Of a DNA stretch of 64,000 nt, positions 23,859 to 36,400 are shown piece by piece. The translations under genes were made by a program, and so were the position numbers. The DNA is from Verticillium longisporum (Eukaryota; Ascomycota; Sordariomycetes; Glomerellales; Plectosphaerellaceae), in the NCBI GenBank assembly GCA_019188255.1, contig JAETXT010000005.1, forward strand, positions 3,596,001 to 3,660,000, read 5' to 3'. Position 1 is the stretch's first letter; each line of letters begins with the position of its first letter. The notes under the pieces are model-generated. The model made no database searches and was not told the origin of the DNA. It saw only the letters and a list, made by a program, of their open reading frames with translations.

Positions 23859-25573
23859 TGGCGGAACAGCAAGACAACCGTTCCTGTGCGCCGCGGGGTG
23901 TTGAAACCGAACACGACGCCGCGGCGCGTGAGCACAACGGCAGAACCTGCCGGCATCACCCATGTCATTTCTCCATCGGGGAGATGTGAGCTGGGGTGGT
24001 GTTGTGTCGATTGACAGGGAACGACGTGCGTTTTTGACGCGTTTCAGATGCGGGCCATCCCTGCGCCCCTCCCGCAAGACCAGGAAAGAAACAAGACGCA
24101 CGCGCTGCACGAGGCCTGCCGAAGGCTTCGTCATGCGGGGTTTTGTGTGACCTCTTGCGAGGACTTGCCAAGGATATATGGCACGTTGGTCGTGTTTGCC
24201 CTCGTTACATGGTACATTCGTCAGCCGGCCACATGGCCACACAAGCCTGTGAAGGCCGGCTGCCATTTGGATCGCGTGGGACTACATGGATGGCATGGAT
24301 GGATCGAGAGCAGACGGTCCTCGTGGGAACACTGAAGTTCCAAAACTGGGGGCATTGGCTCGTGGTTCTGTATGTTTGGGAGGATGTTTGTGCTGGTGAT
24401 ACCCCATTTATATTTATGATGCTCATGACACGCTGCCGACTGCAGCCCTTTCCTTTTTTTTTTATATCAGTACTTCCCCTCTCTCTTCATGGACATAGCT
24501 TTTTTTTTTTATCACTCACTCATTCCCTTTCCCTTTGGGCATTTTCGAGCGAAGCGCACACGGAGCAACTGCTCTGCTTGGCTCTGTAGCATGGCGCAGC
24601 GAAGCACACTCGGGCACGCGAGACCGGTCGCTAGTGTTCCTCCTAGGTAGAGCCGTGGAGGCTGAATTTGACACACTACGTACCATTACACACCCGAGAA
24701 ATCATTCTGACAGCGCGGTTTGCCTCGCGGGGCTGTCATGCGTTTGTTGGCTGACGTGGAGGATCGGATGACTTGGGCGCGAAGATGATGCAAAACTCTT
24801 CGGCAATCTATCTCGTGCGGCGTCCGTTTAGACGGGACAGCGACGCATCTCACGATCTGGGATTTTCGAGGCACGGCATCCGGTGTGGCCAGTCTGAAAC
24901 AAAAAGATCGGATCGCACAGGCAGGCCCACGATGCTCCATGTAGTTGGGGGGGCAGTGGCAGTGGCACTGTCATGAGAGTGTGTCAGGCAGGGGGTGCAA
25001 TTGTCTACAGTATCTGAATGAGGCTGACGAAGGCGCGGGTTTGGATTGCTTCCGATGGTGACGACTGGGGTCATTCGTTCTGTTCTGGTGGTGAATGGTG
25101 ACACGCAGGATGTATGATGGAGAATACAAGCGGCGACCATGTCGGTTGCTGATGGTGAACCCTACGTACGTACCCACATACCTAAAAATAGGTACGTAGG
25201 TACCTAAAAGGCGGAGGCACGGGCCAGCCTGACGGAGGGGAGGAAGCCACCACTTTACGCGCCACACGCAAAAGTCGCGTCTCAGAGTCAAAAGTCGCGT
25301 CTCAGAGTGTGGCGTGGGCGCGTGCACCTGCACCGCTCTCACCTCAACCTCACCTAGAACAGGATCCCGTACCTCACTCGACCAGCTTCACGCTTGCGCC
25401 TCGTCACTTGGTCGTCAGCCTGCCAGCCTCATCGCGATGAACCAGTAGGCTACATTGGACATATCTGGGACAAGGAAAACCAAAGAGATTACAAGGGCCA
25501 GACTCTCACCACCCACCTTGGGCCTCCTCGCCGAAAACTCAACCACACACGCCCCTTGCTCTCATCACCCACA
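23859..25573. other. Intergenic region before dpb4
   Basis: About 1.7 kb with no supported gene. It includes T-rich tracts near 24453-24525 that probably belong to the 3' end of the membrane-protein transcript, a TACGTACGTACC / TAGGTACGTAGGTACC motif pair at about 25171-25208, and an exact 20-bp tandem duplication at 25269-25308. Confidence 0.55.
25269..25308. repeat. Exact 20-bp tandem duplication upstream of dpb4
   Basis: Two adjacent identical copies of CAAAAGTCGCGTCTCAGAGT at 25269-25288 and 25289-25308. The second copy ends about 265 bp before the dpb4 ATG, so it may lie in the promoter. Identity of both copies suggests a young duplication or a conserved paired site. Confidence 0.9.
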
Positions 25574-26870
25574 ATGCCACCCAAAAAGCCCTCACCCGCC
25601 AACCCTTCCGTCTCAGCCGCCCGCTTCGTCCCCATGGACGAAGACACACCCGGCGCCGCCCCAGCCTCCACCTCGGCCTCCACCAGCCAACAGCCCCCAC
25701 AACCAGCAGAAGGCCGCCCCGACACGTCCATGGCGACCGCCAACGCGGGCCCCAGCGGCGGCGGTTCCCGGCCCGAAGAAGGCAGCAGCAAGCCCGAGAA
25801 GCCGTCGGCCAAGGACAAGGACCGCGACGCCGTCACCATTGAGGACCTCACCCTGCCGCGCTCCATCATCACGCGCCTCGCCAAGGGCGTGCTGCCGCCC
25901 AACACGCAGATCCAGGCCAACGCCATCCTGGCGCTCAACAAGAGCGCCGCCGTCTTTGTCAACTATCTCGCCACCCAGTGCGTCGCTCCTCTGCCCCTTC
26001 TGCCCCTTCTGCCTCCTTTTTGATTTCTCCGGCAGCAAACTAGCTCGTCGTTTGCTTCTCGACAGTGTGTACATGAAGAGAAAGATCAAGAAAAAGGGAC
26101 TGACGAGAGACACGCCAGCGCAAACGAACACACCCTCAACGCCGGCAAGAAGACGATCGACCCGACGCACGTCTTCAAGGCCCTCGAGGACACGGAGCTG
26201 TCGTTCCTGAAGGAACCCCTCGAGGCCGAATTCGCGAGTGCGTCTCCCATCCTTTGCACCTCCCTGACCCCCCCTTGTCTTTCGCTGGGAGAGAGAGAGA
26301 GAGAGAGAGAGAGAAAAGACCAGGTGTCGTGGAAGACCCGAACAATAACTGACGATGGCGATAGAATACGCCCAGACAAAGTCGGAGAAGCGCATCGACT
26401 ACCGCCGCCGCCAGCGCGAGGGCTTCACCGGCGCCGGCGCGCCGGCGGCCTCGGCGGCAGGGTCCGGCCCCGGAGACGACTCCCACATGGGCGACGTGTC
26501 GACCATGTCGGCGCCGGGGCCGGATGACACGTTCACCGCCGCCACTGGGGATGCTACCACCGGCGGCGAGGCGCGCGATCAGCCACGGGCCAAGAAGGCG
26601 AGGATCGCGGTGGGGGCGGGGGCCGCCGCCGCCGCTGCTGCTGGCGGGGTCGTCGCGGCGGGTGGTGACGACACGGAGGCGGAGGAGGCGGCGGAGGAGG
26701 AACGCGAGGACGGCGATGAGACGGATGAGGCGGAGGACGATGAGGAAGAGGAGGAAGAAGAAGAAGGGGAGAGTGAGGCTGACGAGACGGTCGATGCTCT
26801 GGAAGGAGACGAGGACAGGGCTGACCGGGAGGAGGCTGACGAGGCGTTGGATGGCAATGACAGTGACTAA
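25574..26870 (+). CDS. dpb4: DNA polymerase epsilon subunit Dpb4 (POLE3-type histone fold)
   Basis: Histone-fold subunit shared by DNA polymerase epsilon and, in yeast, the ISW2/CHRAC remodeller. Exons are 25574-25977, 26119-26237 and 26365-26870, about 342 residues, phases intact. After a Pro/Ala-rich lead of about 90 residues the fold reads IEDLTLPRSIITRLAKGVLP, NTQIQANAILALNKSAAVFVNYLATHANEHTLNAG, KKTIDPTHVFKALEDTELSFL, KEPLEAEFAKYAQTKSEKR. The C-terminal half is unusual in composition: an Ala/Gly run, then a strongly acidic Glu/Asp tail, as in other DPB4/POLE3 proteins but long. The second intron contains a GA dinucleotide run. The two introns (141 and 127 nt) are longer than most here. 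Tandem after the membrane-protein gene, convergent with rsc7. Confidence 0.93.
26288..26314. repeat. GA microsatellite in dpb4 intron 2
   Basis: An uninterrupted GA dinucleotide run of about 13 units within the intron at 26238-26364. Likely length-variable between strains. Confidence 0.85.
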
Positions 26871-28094
26871 AGAAGAAGAAGAGCAAAGATGAAGGGACGG
26901 AACAAGCTCCTGTTCTATATCCGTCACAATATGCTGGGCGGCTGCTTTGGGTTTCGAGGCTGCGGGCGTGATGCCAGCCACAGAAACTACATACTTCTTG
27001 TTGTCGATTACGCGTACATTCACGTTTGGTCTACAAGCAGCATCCATCAACTACAGCAACAATCACGAATTGAAATACACACAAGATACATGACGAGGAT
27101 GAAGAGCAATTGATCAGCGTATTCCCATCGTTGAGGTATCCCATGCAGCCTAGGCAGCCCACCCCCCCTATCGAACTGAAGAACGAAATAACAAAAGGTG
27201 AGAAACAGAAAGACAAACAAGCAGAGAAGCCCCCGGACAAGTTGCTCCTCACCCAGCGAGAAAAGCACAACGACACAGAGACAGGGCCTCTCTACCCCTC
27301 TCGTTGCGACGTGTATCCGACTTCCAAAGGTATCCTGGCCAAAATCACAGCTGAGAAAAGCGAAAACACCTCCTATGCTGCAAGAACCCCGCCCTAAGAA
27401 ACGAAGAACCGAACAAGCAGAGGTGGCATAGAAAGAGAAACGGCCAATACAGGCGGATGTGTTGCCTTGCATGGAAAGAAAAGTACCCAGAAAGCCACCG
27501 CGCGCAAGCCAGCTACAGGTCAATCTGGCCGTCGGCCGCGTTGACCTGCTTCGTCAACACCAATCCATCCTTATCCTCGTGCACCGTCGTTGGCATCTCA
27601 GACAAGGTAAAATGGATTGCAGAAGAAATCCAAGCCAAAATCAGGTAGGAAAAAAAAACACAAGACAACACAAGAATGAAAGCGATGTACCTGAAATCAT
27701 GTCGAGGTTGTGGATGAGCTCAACAGCGCTCGGAAGGAGGGACACTGGTTTCCGTGTGTTGTCGCCAAGTCGGTATCGCATCATGAACGGAAGACCGCCC
27801 CGGCAATCGATCGAAAACTATCATCCCCCCAGAACCGCCCAACTCCTCTATCCCAATCCTCGGCATGTATGCATCGGGCAGACTCCCAGGACGTCGGTCA
27901 ACCAAACAAAAAAATGTAGCCACCACTAAATGTATGCCGGGGTATCCTCCAAATACGGCAGCCAAGAGAACAAGGCCGCAAATCGTGTTCTGACCATTTG
28001 CGTATATAAATAATCGACCCTGAGATCGCGGGGTCATGGGCACCCGTGAGGAAGGGCCCGTTGTTTGCTTCATCATGACTTGTGTGCGTTGTGC
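26871..28094. other. Convergent intergenic region dpb4/rsc7
   Basis: About 1.2 kb between converging 3' ends, with A-rich segments near 27180-27420 and 27640-27680 that may be polyadenylation zones. No gene is supported; the longest ORF here (158 codons, minus) has no family signature. Confidence 0.55.
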
Positions 28095-30427
28095 CTATTG
28101 AGGTTGGTTGGCCCACCACTGCGCGCCAGGCGACTGTTGGTTCGACCATGCCTGGCTAACGGCTGGGGCGCCCGGGTTTGGCTGGGGCATGTATTGTCGT
28201 GGTGTTTGTTCGGCAGAGTAGATGGCCTGGTTCGATCCATAACCCTGGCTCATGCCCGGCATACCGGAAAACTGCATGCCTGGCTGCACGCCGCTGGATG
28301 AGTGCTGTCGGAGCTGAGGCTGGGGAGCGGGTGACTGCTGCGGGTGCGACTGCTGCTGCTGTTGCTGCTGCTGCCCTTGCGTCGTGTACCCAGGATAGTG
28401 CTGATGTGCCTGCGGCATCTGCTGTGGCCACATCTGCCCGGAGCCGCCTGGGTAAGGGTAGCTGGGGGTAGACTGAGACAGACTGCCGGTCGCCCCTGAG
28501 CCCAGTGACGTCGGTCTGTTGTTCAGCTGCGGCGAGCTCTGTGGCATGCCCCTCATCGGCGCTTGACTACTGTGGCTCTGGGCATGGATCGCCTGAGAAT
28601 AAGGAGGGTTCGACAGTCCCATTTGAGGGCTCTGATTGGGGAACCAGACCTCGCTGCGACATGTTCACGGAGGAAGTGTGGGGCGACTGGACAGCAGCCC
28701 GACTCGTTGGTACAGATGCTTCGGTCGTGCTAATGGGTTGCTGCTGGTGCAGGCTGGCTGATTGAGGCTGTTCGTGTGGACGACGCCAGTGGTCCTGCAA
28801 GTAGTTGCTGCTCCTTTCACGATTCTGCGTAACCTGCCTGTTATACTCAGCAGCATGGTGTGCCTGTTGGTTGATCTCTCCTGGCTGAGCTGGACGCGTC
28901 AGGTCCTGGTACGGTGGTCCCGTGATCTCCTGGCGAGGACCTCCCTTAAAGTTGACGCTATAGTCACGTGGGCGAGTGTCGCTGAGATCCGTACCCAGGG
29001 AGATCATTGGCATCCGGGTCGATCCTCCAGCCGGCCCAAGCATGCCCGGCTGGACAATCTGAGGCTGCTGCGGCGCGCCAGGGAACTGGGCCGGCGCGTT
29101 GCCGTAGACAATCTCACCTTGGGGGCCGCCAAGCATGACCTGGTTCTGAGCCTCGGCAGCCTCGCGAGCCTTAGCCTGTCCAGGCCGCTTCTCGCCCGCA
29201 GGGTCAGCCTCGGTAAAACCTTGCTTTCGAGCCTTGGTCTCCCAGTAGTCGTCACGGACGCGGCGTCCGTTCTCGATGACGCGACTGCCGAATTGGCGGA
29301 ACATGGACCGCGCCGTAACGATGGCGATCTGCCGCGATCGGTAAGAAAAGGGAAGGATTTCCTGAGCCACTAGGTCATCCTTTTCCGGCTGGCTGGCAAT
29401 GATCTTGAAAAACGATCGATTCTTGTTGATCAAGAGGTAAGAGTGTGGGTATCCCAAGACCCTGGCGCACTCCGTTGCCAACATGAATAGCCGATCGCCG
29501 CGGTTTGGCACCAGGAATGTGCGGCACCGGTAGGTCCGCCCTCCTAGCAGCTGGCCGTTGGCCATGACCTTTTTCTCTCCGAACTCATCAATCTCGCGCG
29601 GCAGATATTCATCTCCGCTAGGGTTCAGCTGGTCGGTCGTATGGTCTCGAACTGTGGGCAGGGCCTTCAGCGTCGTCTTGGTTGGCGTCGTCTTTGGTGG
29701 AGGCGATGCTTGCGTGGGCGCGTACGCGACAGCTTGGCCGGGCAGCGGCGCGTTCGGGTTATGAGGCGTGTGCGGCGGCTGGATACCCTGAGGTAGGCCC
29801 GCGACGGGCGCCTGGCCGGCAGGCTCGGATCCCCGTGACTTCATTTGTTTCCCTCGCTTTCGGGGGTTGGGGGCACCTATTCGCGAGGTCGCCAAATCAG
29901 CCGGTGTTGCCGACACGTTGTCGCACAACAACGATGAGGTGTGACTGCGTGTGTGTTGCAGTCGCAAACCCGTCGCATGCAACAGCGACGCGGGAATGGG
30001 GGGAAAGCAGCGTACCGTCTGAACCGCGAGCAGGTTCCTGGTAGTTGCCTGGCGAACGGCTTCGCTTGATGCCGCGCGAGGTCGTGTTGAGAAGATCTGA
30101 TTGAGGGTGAGCGTCAGCATCGCGTAGCGCAGAACATGGCGGGGTTCACGCTATGGCGGATAAGATTGGGTGGAGAGATGCAAGGGCAGCGACGCGTCGT
30201 CAATGTCACGAAGAAAGTGTCGTTGACGTTGGGACAGCGCGACAGGACCCGCGACAAGATGCAACCGATCCGGGCGGCAAAGGAAGTGGTGGGATGGGGG
30301 ACAGGAGGGGTGCGGCTTGAGATGGCTGCTACGCCAGAGGGTGAGGGAGAAGGCACCTACCAGCCGAGTTGAGAGCAGCGGGATTGATTGTGCCACTGTC
30401 AGCGCCGTTTGGTTGTGTGGAGTACAT
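28095..30427 (-). CDS. rsc7: RSC/SWI-SNF subunit Rsc7 (Npl6/Swp82 family, frame break)
   Basis: Non-catalytic subunit of RSC- and SWI/SNF-type chromatin remodellers. Exons are 30427-30361, 30096-30016 and 29876-28095; the first intron (264 nt) has a GTAGGT donor and a TGCTGAC branch site. The first junctions give NSADLLNTTSRGIKRSRSPG and GSDGAPNPRKRGKQMKSRG. The diagnostic core follows: LPREIDEFGEKKVMANG, GGRTYRCRTFLVPNRGDR, ECARVLGYPHSYLLINKNRS, ILPFSYRSRQIAIVTARSMF, GSRVIENGRRVRDDYWE. The C-terminal 300 residues are Gln/Pro/Ser-rich with a run of nine Gln. The frame breaks at GGGG 28638-28641 (plus strand), where the sequence behaves as if one C were extra; the tail then reads NQSPQMGLSNPPYSQ and ends at 28095. 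Uncorrected, the protein stops near 28567. Corrected length is about 642 residues. Confidence 0.88.
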
Positions 30428-33400
30428 TGAATGCGTCAAGGTTGACGTGCTGGTAGGTTTGCGCAGACAGGCCCAGTCATCGACGACATGTCTTGTTATA
30501 GTTGGGTTGCCTTCTGGCTGGGTCGGGGGAACGAAGTCGAGTTGGATCTGAGAAGGGATGAGTGGTGCGCAGAGGGCGATGCAGGCGGGATTACTCGTGC
30601 ATGTGGTTGGCGCAAAGAGAACCGAGCGGCGCACGCTGGGCTGGGGCCTTTTGGCTGGGGGGTGGGAGGCGCGCGGTCCCTGACGGACGGCGACGTGAGT
30701 AGTGTCGTTCTTAACCACGGGTGGTACGCAGAGACCACAAGGAGGGCTGTGAGACGACACCGGCCAAGCTGAAAGAAGACGATGAGCCTTGCAACGTTTG
30801 AGGGCTCGTCCAAGTAAGTCGAAGGGGTACGGTTAGGTGAAGCTGGGAGTGAGATTTTCTCTGGTTGGTAATGTAGACAAGAAAATGTAGGACAAGACAG
30901 GGACGGGTGAGGAGGAATGCGATGATAGGCCCGGGGAGCCAGAGGCCCTAAGGCTAGGTAAGGTGTGATGGGATATCGTTCCGGCCGGTGGCGAAGGGTC
31001 GTTCGTACTCGGGCAAAGCGGCGCGACAGGCAAGACAAGCAACGAGTCGGTGCCTCTGACTCTGTAGAGTTGTGTTGCGCCGGAGGTTAAAAGTCGAGAG
31101 AAAACAGGGTCGGAGAAGGGCTGGCTGAGGAGCTGGATGAGATGAGAAGGCTGAACGAGGATTGAAGGCGCGTTACGATGAGATAGGAAGCGTTGCGATA
31201 CGCCTGCTGTTGCTGCACGTCTGGCCCGACACGATGATTGATGCCGCGGCGGCCGTCACTAGTCTGCCTGGACGGATTTGCGCCTGCGCGAACGAAGCTG
31301 GGGGAGGGACGTTCGAAGCGATGGGCTGGTTGGATGGAGGGGGGGAGGGAGAACTGATGTCAGGAGTGGAGGGGGGAGGTGTGTGTGTATATGAACTTGG
31401 CTGGCGAGGTGCGGGTGTGTGTGGATTTGAGCGTGCGCGAGCATGCGTAGTTGTACTGTGCCGTTCTTGTATTTTGCATGTCGGTAAGATGTGAGAAGGC
31501 CAATGCCAATGTAGTACTACTGTACAGACAGCGGCTTCGGTTTGGGGCCAAGCCAGACTGGCGTATGGATGCAAGGCGACAACACGAGCGTCGCCGTCGG
31601 GCGGTTGCCAAAAGTTTTGCCCATGGCACTCTTTTCGGTCAATTCTGACCAGGGACTATCAAGGCAGGGCCACAGACAGATGTGCTCGAAGGCTGATCTC
31701 TTGCGGTTCGATCTCTGTTCGTATTGAAAGAGTGGTGTGTAATGCGTCAAGCCTGGGCGACCTTTTGTTCTTCTTCGTCTTCTCTCTCACCTCTCTCCGG
31801 CGATGGAGCTGGTAAAGTGCCGAATCAACGCAGGCTTCGTGAGGGATCGAGAGATCGTCGGCAGCGAGGGATATGAATTTCGGAGGCGACGATTCAGTGC
31901 CATGTATGGCGCAGTGCGATGCGATGCGACTCGAGCAGTTTTTCTCCATGGCCAACTCAGCGCTGCTTTGCTAAGGGCCCTGTGGTCGAGGGCTCGAGGT
32001 CCCAACGGCTACGGCAAATGTCAAGGTAACATAGCAGGCAACGCTGTCTGGAGCCTCGGTGTTTTTCAGCGTGCGACGCAGTATTGCATCTGTATTTGCG
32101 ACGGCAGAAGTCAGTCAAGTCGGTCAGTCTTCTTTGTTCCGATGCTGCTGCTAACCGAAACCCATGTCCTGGCCCTTGCCCCTACCCCCAGCCTTGGCCT
32201 TGTCTTTGCACTCGACCTCGCCAGATGAGGCCTGTTTTGGAACTGTTCTCTCTGAAAGGCTCAAATACCGAAGCCGCCTAGACACCGGAGCCTTGCGTAT
32301 TCAAGGGCCCTTGATGTGCGTGAGGGAAAAAGCAAAAGAACCAGGCTGAGGGGGGGCTTGGCGAGGCAGCGCAGGAAGCAGCAGCTGGACAGACGGTGCG
32401 GGAAAACAGGGGCAGGGGCCATGGGGTCCATGGAGAGGGTGGTGGGGTGCGGAAGGCGCCAGAGGGGGGTGGTTCTTGAAGCCTGGGGCTTTGGGCTTGG
32501 ACTTGAGTCCTTGAGTCTTGGGGGCTCGGGGCAGCTTGGAAGGTCTGCTGCGCCAAGTTGGCGTTAGCGATGACGGACCATTTCACTTGCAGCCAACGTG
32601 AACTCAACTGGCCCCCCGAAGGTCGTCTTGCCTTGATCCTGCTTCGTCGGGCTTGGGACGCTTCGACCGGGGTAGGGGTCAGCCATCCCGCACAGACAGC
32701 AAGGTCTAGGCAGGGGCCCCGCCAGTTCTAGCATTCGCACAGGCTGACGCTTCGTCCATGCTTCATCCATCGTGTACTAGCCAGGTAGGTACGGTAGAAA
32801 CCCCGTCTACTTGTATGATCGCTCTCCTCCTGTGGATGACCTGTGGATGAACCTGTACCTCACCACATTCACATCGTCATGCATATGCCCTCAGCAACGA
32901 ATCTCTCGTGTGCAAACAGAGCGAGCATCCTGCCCTGAAAGTTGGCCTGAAAGGACCGTGGCTGCACGCAGCGCTTCAAGCAGCGACAATGTCAAAGTGC
33001 TACCAATTCTACCCATAACAGAGGCCCCATAGGGCTGCATTGCACAACACGAGAGGAGACAGCATTCCCGGCCACGCTCGCCCGCATCCACAATGCATCA
33101 TGCGCGTGTCGCGTACTTGGGATCAGTCGGCTTCCATATCATCATCGACAAATTAATTGATTGTGGCAAAGCAGAGGATGTCGGCCCGGTCCAGGCCTAG
33201 ACTTCGGAGGAAACCGCTCTGCTTCGTGACCGAACCGAACCGAAGCGACAGATGCCTGCAACATGTCTCTTTTTTTCTTCCCCTTTTCCTCTCGACAGTT
33301 TCCCCCTCACGTTGATCCGTTATCAAACAGTGCCTGTCAAGGCGAGCTGGGCCGACTGTTCAAAGCACCGAGGACGTCCCCCTTTGGCAGGGTTCATCGG

Positions 33401-36400
33401 CGGCCTACGTCCGCTCCCGCATTGGTTCCGCTTAAGCAGCCCATGGATGTTGACGGTGATCATCCCGATCAATGTACGAGAAGGCATGGCATGGCCCCCC
33501 TCCCCAGGTTTCGTGCCTGCTTGTGAAGGGGCGGAAACGCATTTCAGCGATCACAGATCAGCACAAGCACACACGCACAACGCCAACATCGTTAATAAGC
33601 CGAGTCCACTACCTACCCAGAACCCCAGAATGTGGGTATAAGACGAGATGGGAACCACCACACCACGAGCCGTCGCATCTAGGCAAGTATCTATCCGCCT
33701 GCCAGTCCACCCATCCACAACCGTCCCCGTCCTGTGCATCCATGACCCATCCATCTCGCGGAGCTTAAACGAGCACCATTCCACGGGACGCCAGTGCAGC
33801 CGCCTTTCGGCGTCCAGTTCTCGAGTAGATGCTAACGATTCTGGGCACATGAAAATGCTTCCCTGCGCCATGCATGTGAGTGGGGCGCGGGGACGGCCGT
33901 TCGATGGCGCCATGCCCTCTGACCTGCCTTTCTCTCGTGCTCTGTTTTGCTCGTCGTCCATCACTATATTCTGTCTGCCAGTTGATGTGTGGGAAAACAG
34001 ATCGCCTGAGATCGATGTACAAGGACGCAGGCAGGTAGGTACATGTAGGCAGGCTGTCAGCCTGCCCTGTGCCAAAGCTGCCTCGTCATTCTTCCTGCAG
34101 CCCCGGGCCGTCTGCACAGTGTGTCTGGCTCGGTGACGCACAGGCTCGAGCCCAGCGGCAGGCAAGAAAGGCCAGAGACGCGCCGAGGTGGCTCAAGTGG
34201 ACCTTCCGAGGCAGCTCTCGCAGCACCTGCAGCTCTTGCAGCTCTTGCAGCTCCTGTATGGAAGCTCCTGCAGCTTTCTCATCTCTGCACGGCACGGCAC
34301 GGACTTTGTGGTGAATGGCATGAGCGGAAGAGCTGGGTCTCTTCCTCCTCTCCTCTCGGATTCACACACTCCTTGACTCGTCCAGCTTCATCCGCAGGCC
34401 AAAAAAAAATCCCACCAACTTTCTCACCCGTCTTGTCTTGTTCGATTCTTGTCTCACCTCGCAAACCTGGAGTGGAGGCAACGATTCAATGACGGAATGA
34501 TTCCAGGGACCCCTGTCGAGGAACCCTCACATCACCTCCGCCAGGACGGCTGTTTCGCTTCGCTCGCCTCTCAACGTTCGCTTCAAGTTTGTCCGTTGTC
34601 TCCGGTCTCCCCTCACCGGTCTGCCCGGTAGCCTGTGTCACGCATCGCCGCATCAGCGCGCATTTTCACGCTCGCTTGCCCAAGCCATGGAACCGCCTGC
34701 CTGCTCACTTGGCCGAAGCATCCCTTGAACCTGCCCGTTGGAGTGACTCATCTTCGACTGGACTCGACCTCTGAGAGCGCCCCGTTGATACCTGATTCGG
34801 CCTTGTGCATTTGCGCGCCAAAGCTCCATCTCGATATCGCAAGTCGAGCTCATGAAGCATGACGCTCTCTATCTGTTTGCGCCTTGTCATTCTTCTTCAG
34901 CACCAGACACTCGTGGCCATGGCACATTACAGTCGTTCTGCTCTCTTAGGAACACATGAGTCGAGACCACGGCCAAGACGCGTCTTGTTCCGTGCCATCA
35001 TACCCCTTGGTTTTGCTTGCAGTTGTGTACGTTATGCATCCTGGTCGCCCCGAAAGGTGAGCCGCCCGGGACTCCATCATTGTGCTTCAATACTCATGTA
35101 CAGCGCAGGGGCGGGGGGGTTGACTATTCATGGTTTCTGCAGGTTTAAGCCACCTACTGGTTCGCGATGTCAGCATCTTGCACCGTCTCCCCGGGCTTGC
35201 ATGCTAACCCCCAGTTCGGCCCTGTACTGTACCATGCAGTAGGTTTCGCCAGGCTTTAAGAGTATCCGTTGCTACGTCACGGAGTTACTTGGCTGACCCG
35301 GCAGCTCCATCAGCTTATCACTGTCGGTTGCCAAACCCGCATACAACTCCACTTGTCATCAAAAGTAGTCAATTGGGCACATCACGCCGACAGCGCCGGA
35401 CGAAGCCTGCTGCGCGTCCCTGCAGCGTGTGTTCGTCTCGCGTGATGCCGTTGAGCGCGCTCCAGTGGGTAGATGCCTTCTTCGAACCTGAGACAGATGG
35501 CCTTGCTTCTAGACTCGGCGTGGTCGTGAGCAACGGCAGGTTTCGCGTGTCATGCTGACGACAAGCTTGGAAGACTTGGTCGAGACGCTATGGACTACAT
35601 TGCTTCGCGATGCGACGTCGGCTGACGGTCGCCCTAACCGTCCATCCTTGTTTACCCGAGGAAGCCAGCTTTGATGCAACTCGTCACATGGACCATCAAG
35701 GGTGACGATACACACAGCGTGCTAGCTAGATTTGGCAGTCAGACGATGCCTCAGCAAAACGGAAAAGTTGATGCAAGACGCAGCTCAGGGTCATCTGTCC
35801 ATTCCAGGGTTGCATTACGAATAGTGCACCCTCTTCGACTGCCTGCCCTCCTTTAGCGCTTAGGCCGCATGACAGTGTTGCACACCTTTGAACATCTCCA
35901 CCGCTCCGCCCGACATGCCTTTCGACCTGCTTTGCATACAGAGGCTGCTAAGGTGACACGGATCTCGTCATGGGAAGTCACATATGCTTGAACGATTGCC
36001 GACACAGCAGGCGCCGGTCCGGGTGTGGAGGGCCTGCGAGGATCCGAAACACATGATGCCGCCGGTAAAGCTGCCCTAACCAAGGCTTAACATCAGACGA
36101 CTGCACTACCACCGGCGGATTGGTGGTCGCTCAACGGGTTTTCCATCATTTCAGAGACACCAGAAAGCCCATCCCGGCCATCACCGTTGGCTGAGCTGGT
36201 CGCGAGCTGGCTCCCTGGTCGGCGACAGCTTGTTGCTGTCGTTCCCATAGATTGTAGCGCAGACGCGTCCAACTCGCATGGCGAGACAGAGCCGGTCGAT
36301 GTTTGATTGGTTTGCTCCCAGAGTCCGAGCATCAGTGCCAGGATTGGAATGCGCCACAGCTGAGAATCCGATGTTAACGGCGCGGATGGTGAAGGGCAAA

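Noticed and set aside
26175..27050. 291-codon minus ORF over dpb4
   Set aside because: Antisense of the acidic/Ala-rich tail; Val/Leu/Arg-rich nonsense without domains.
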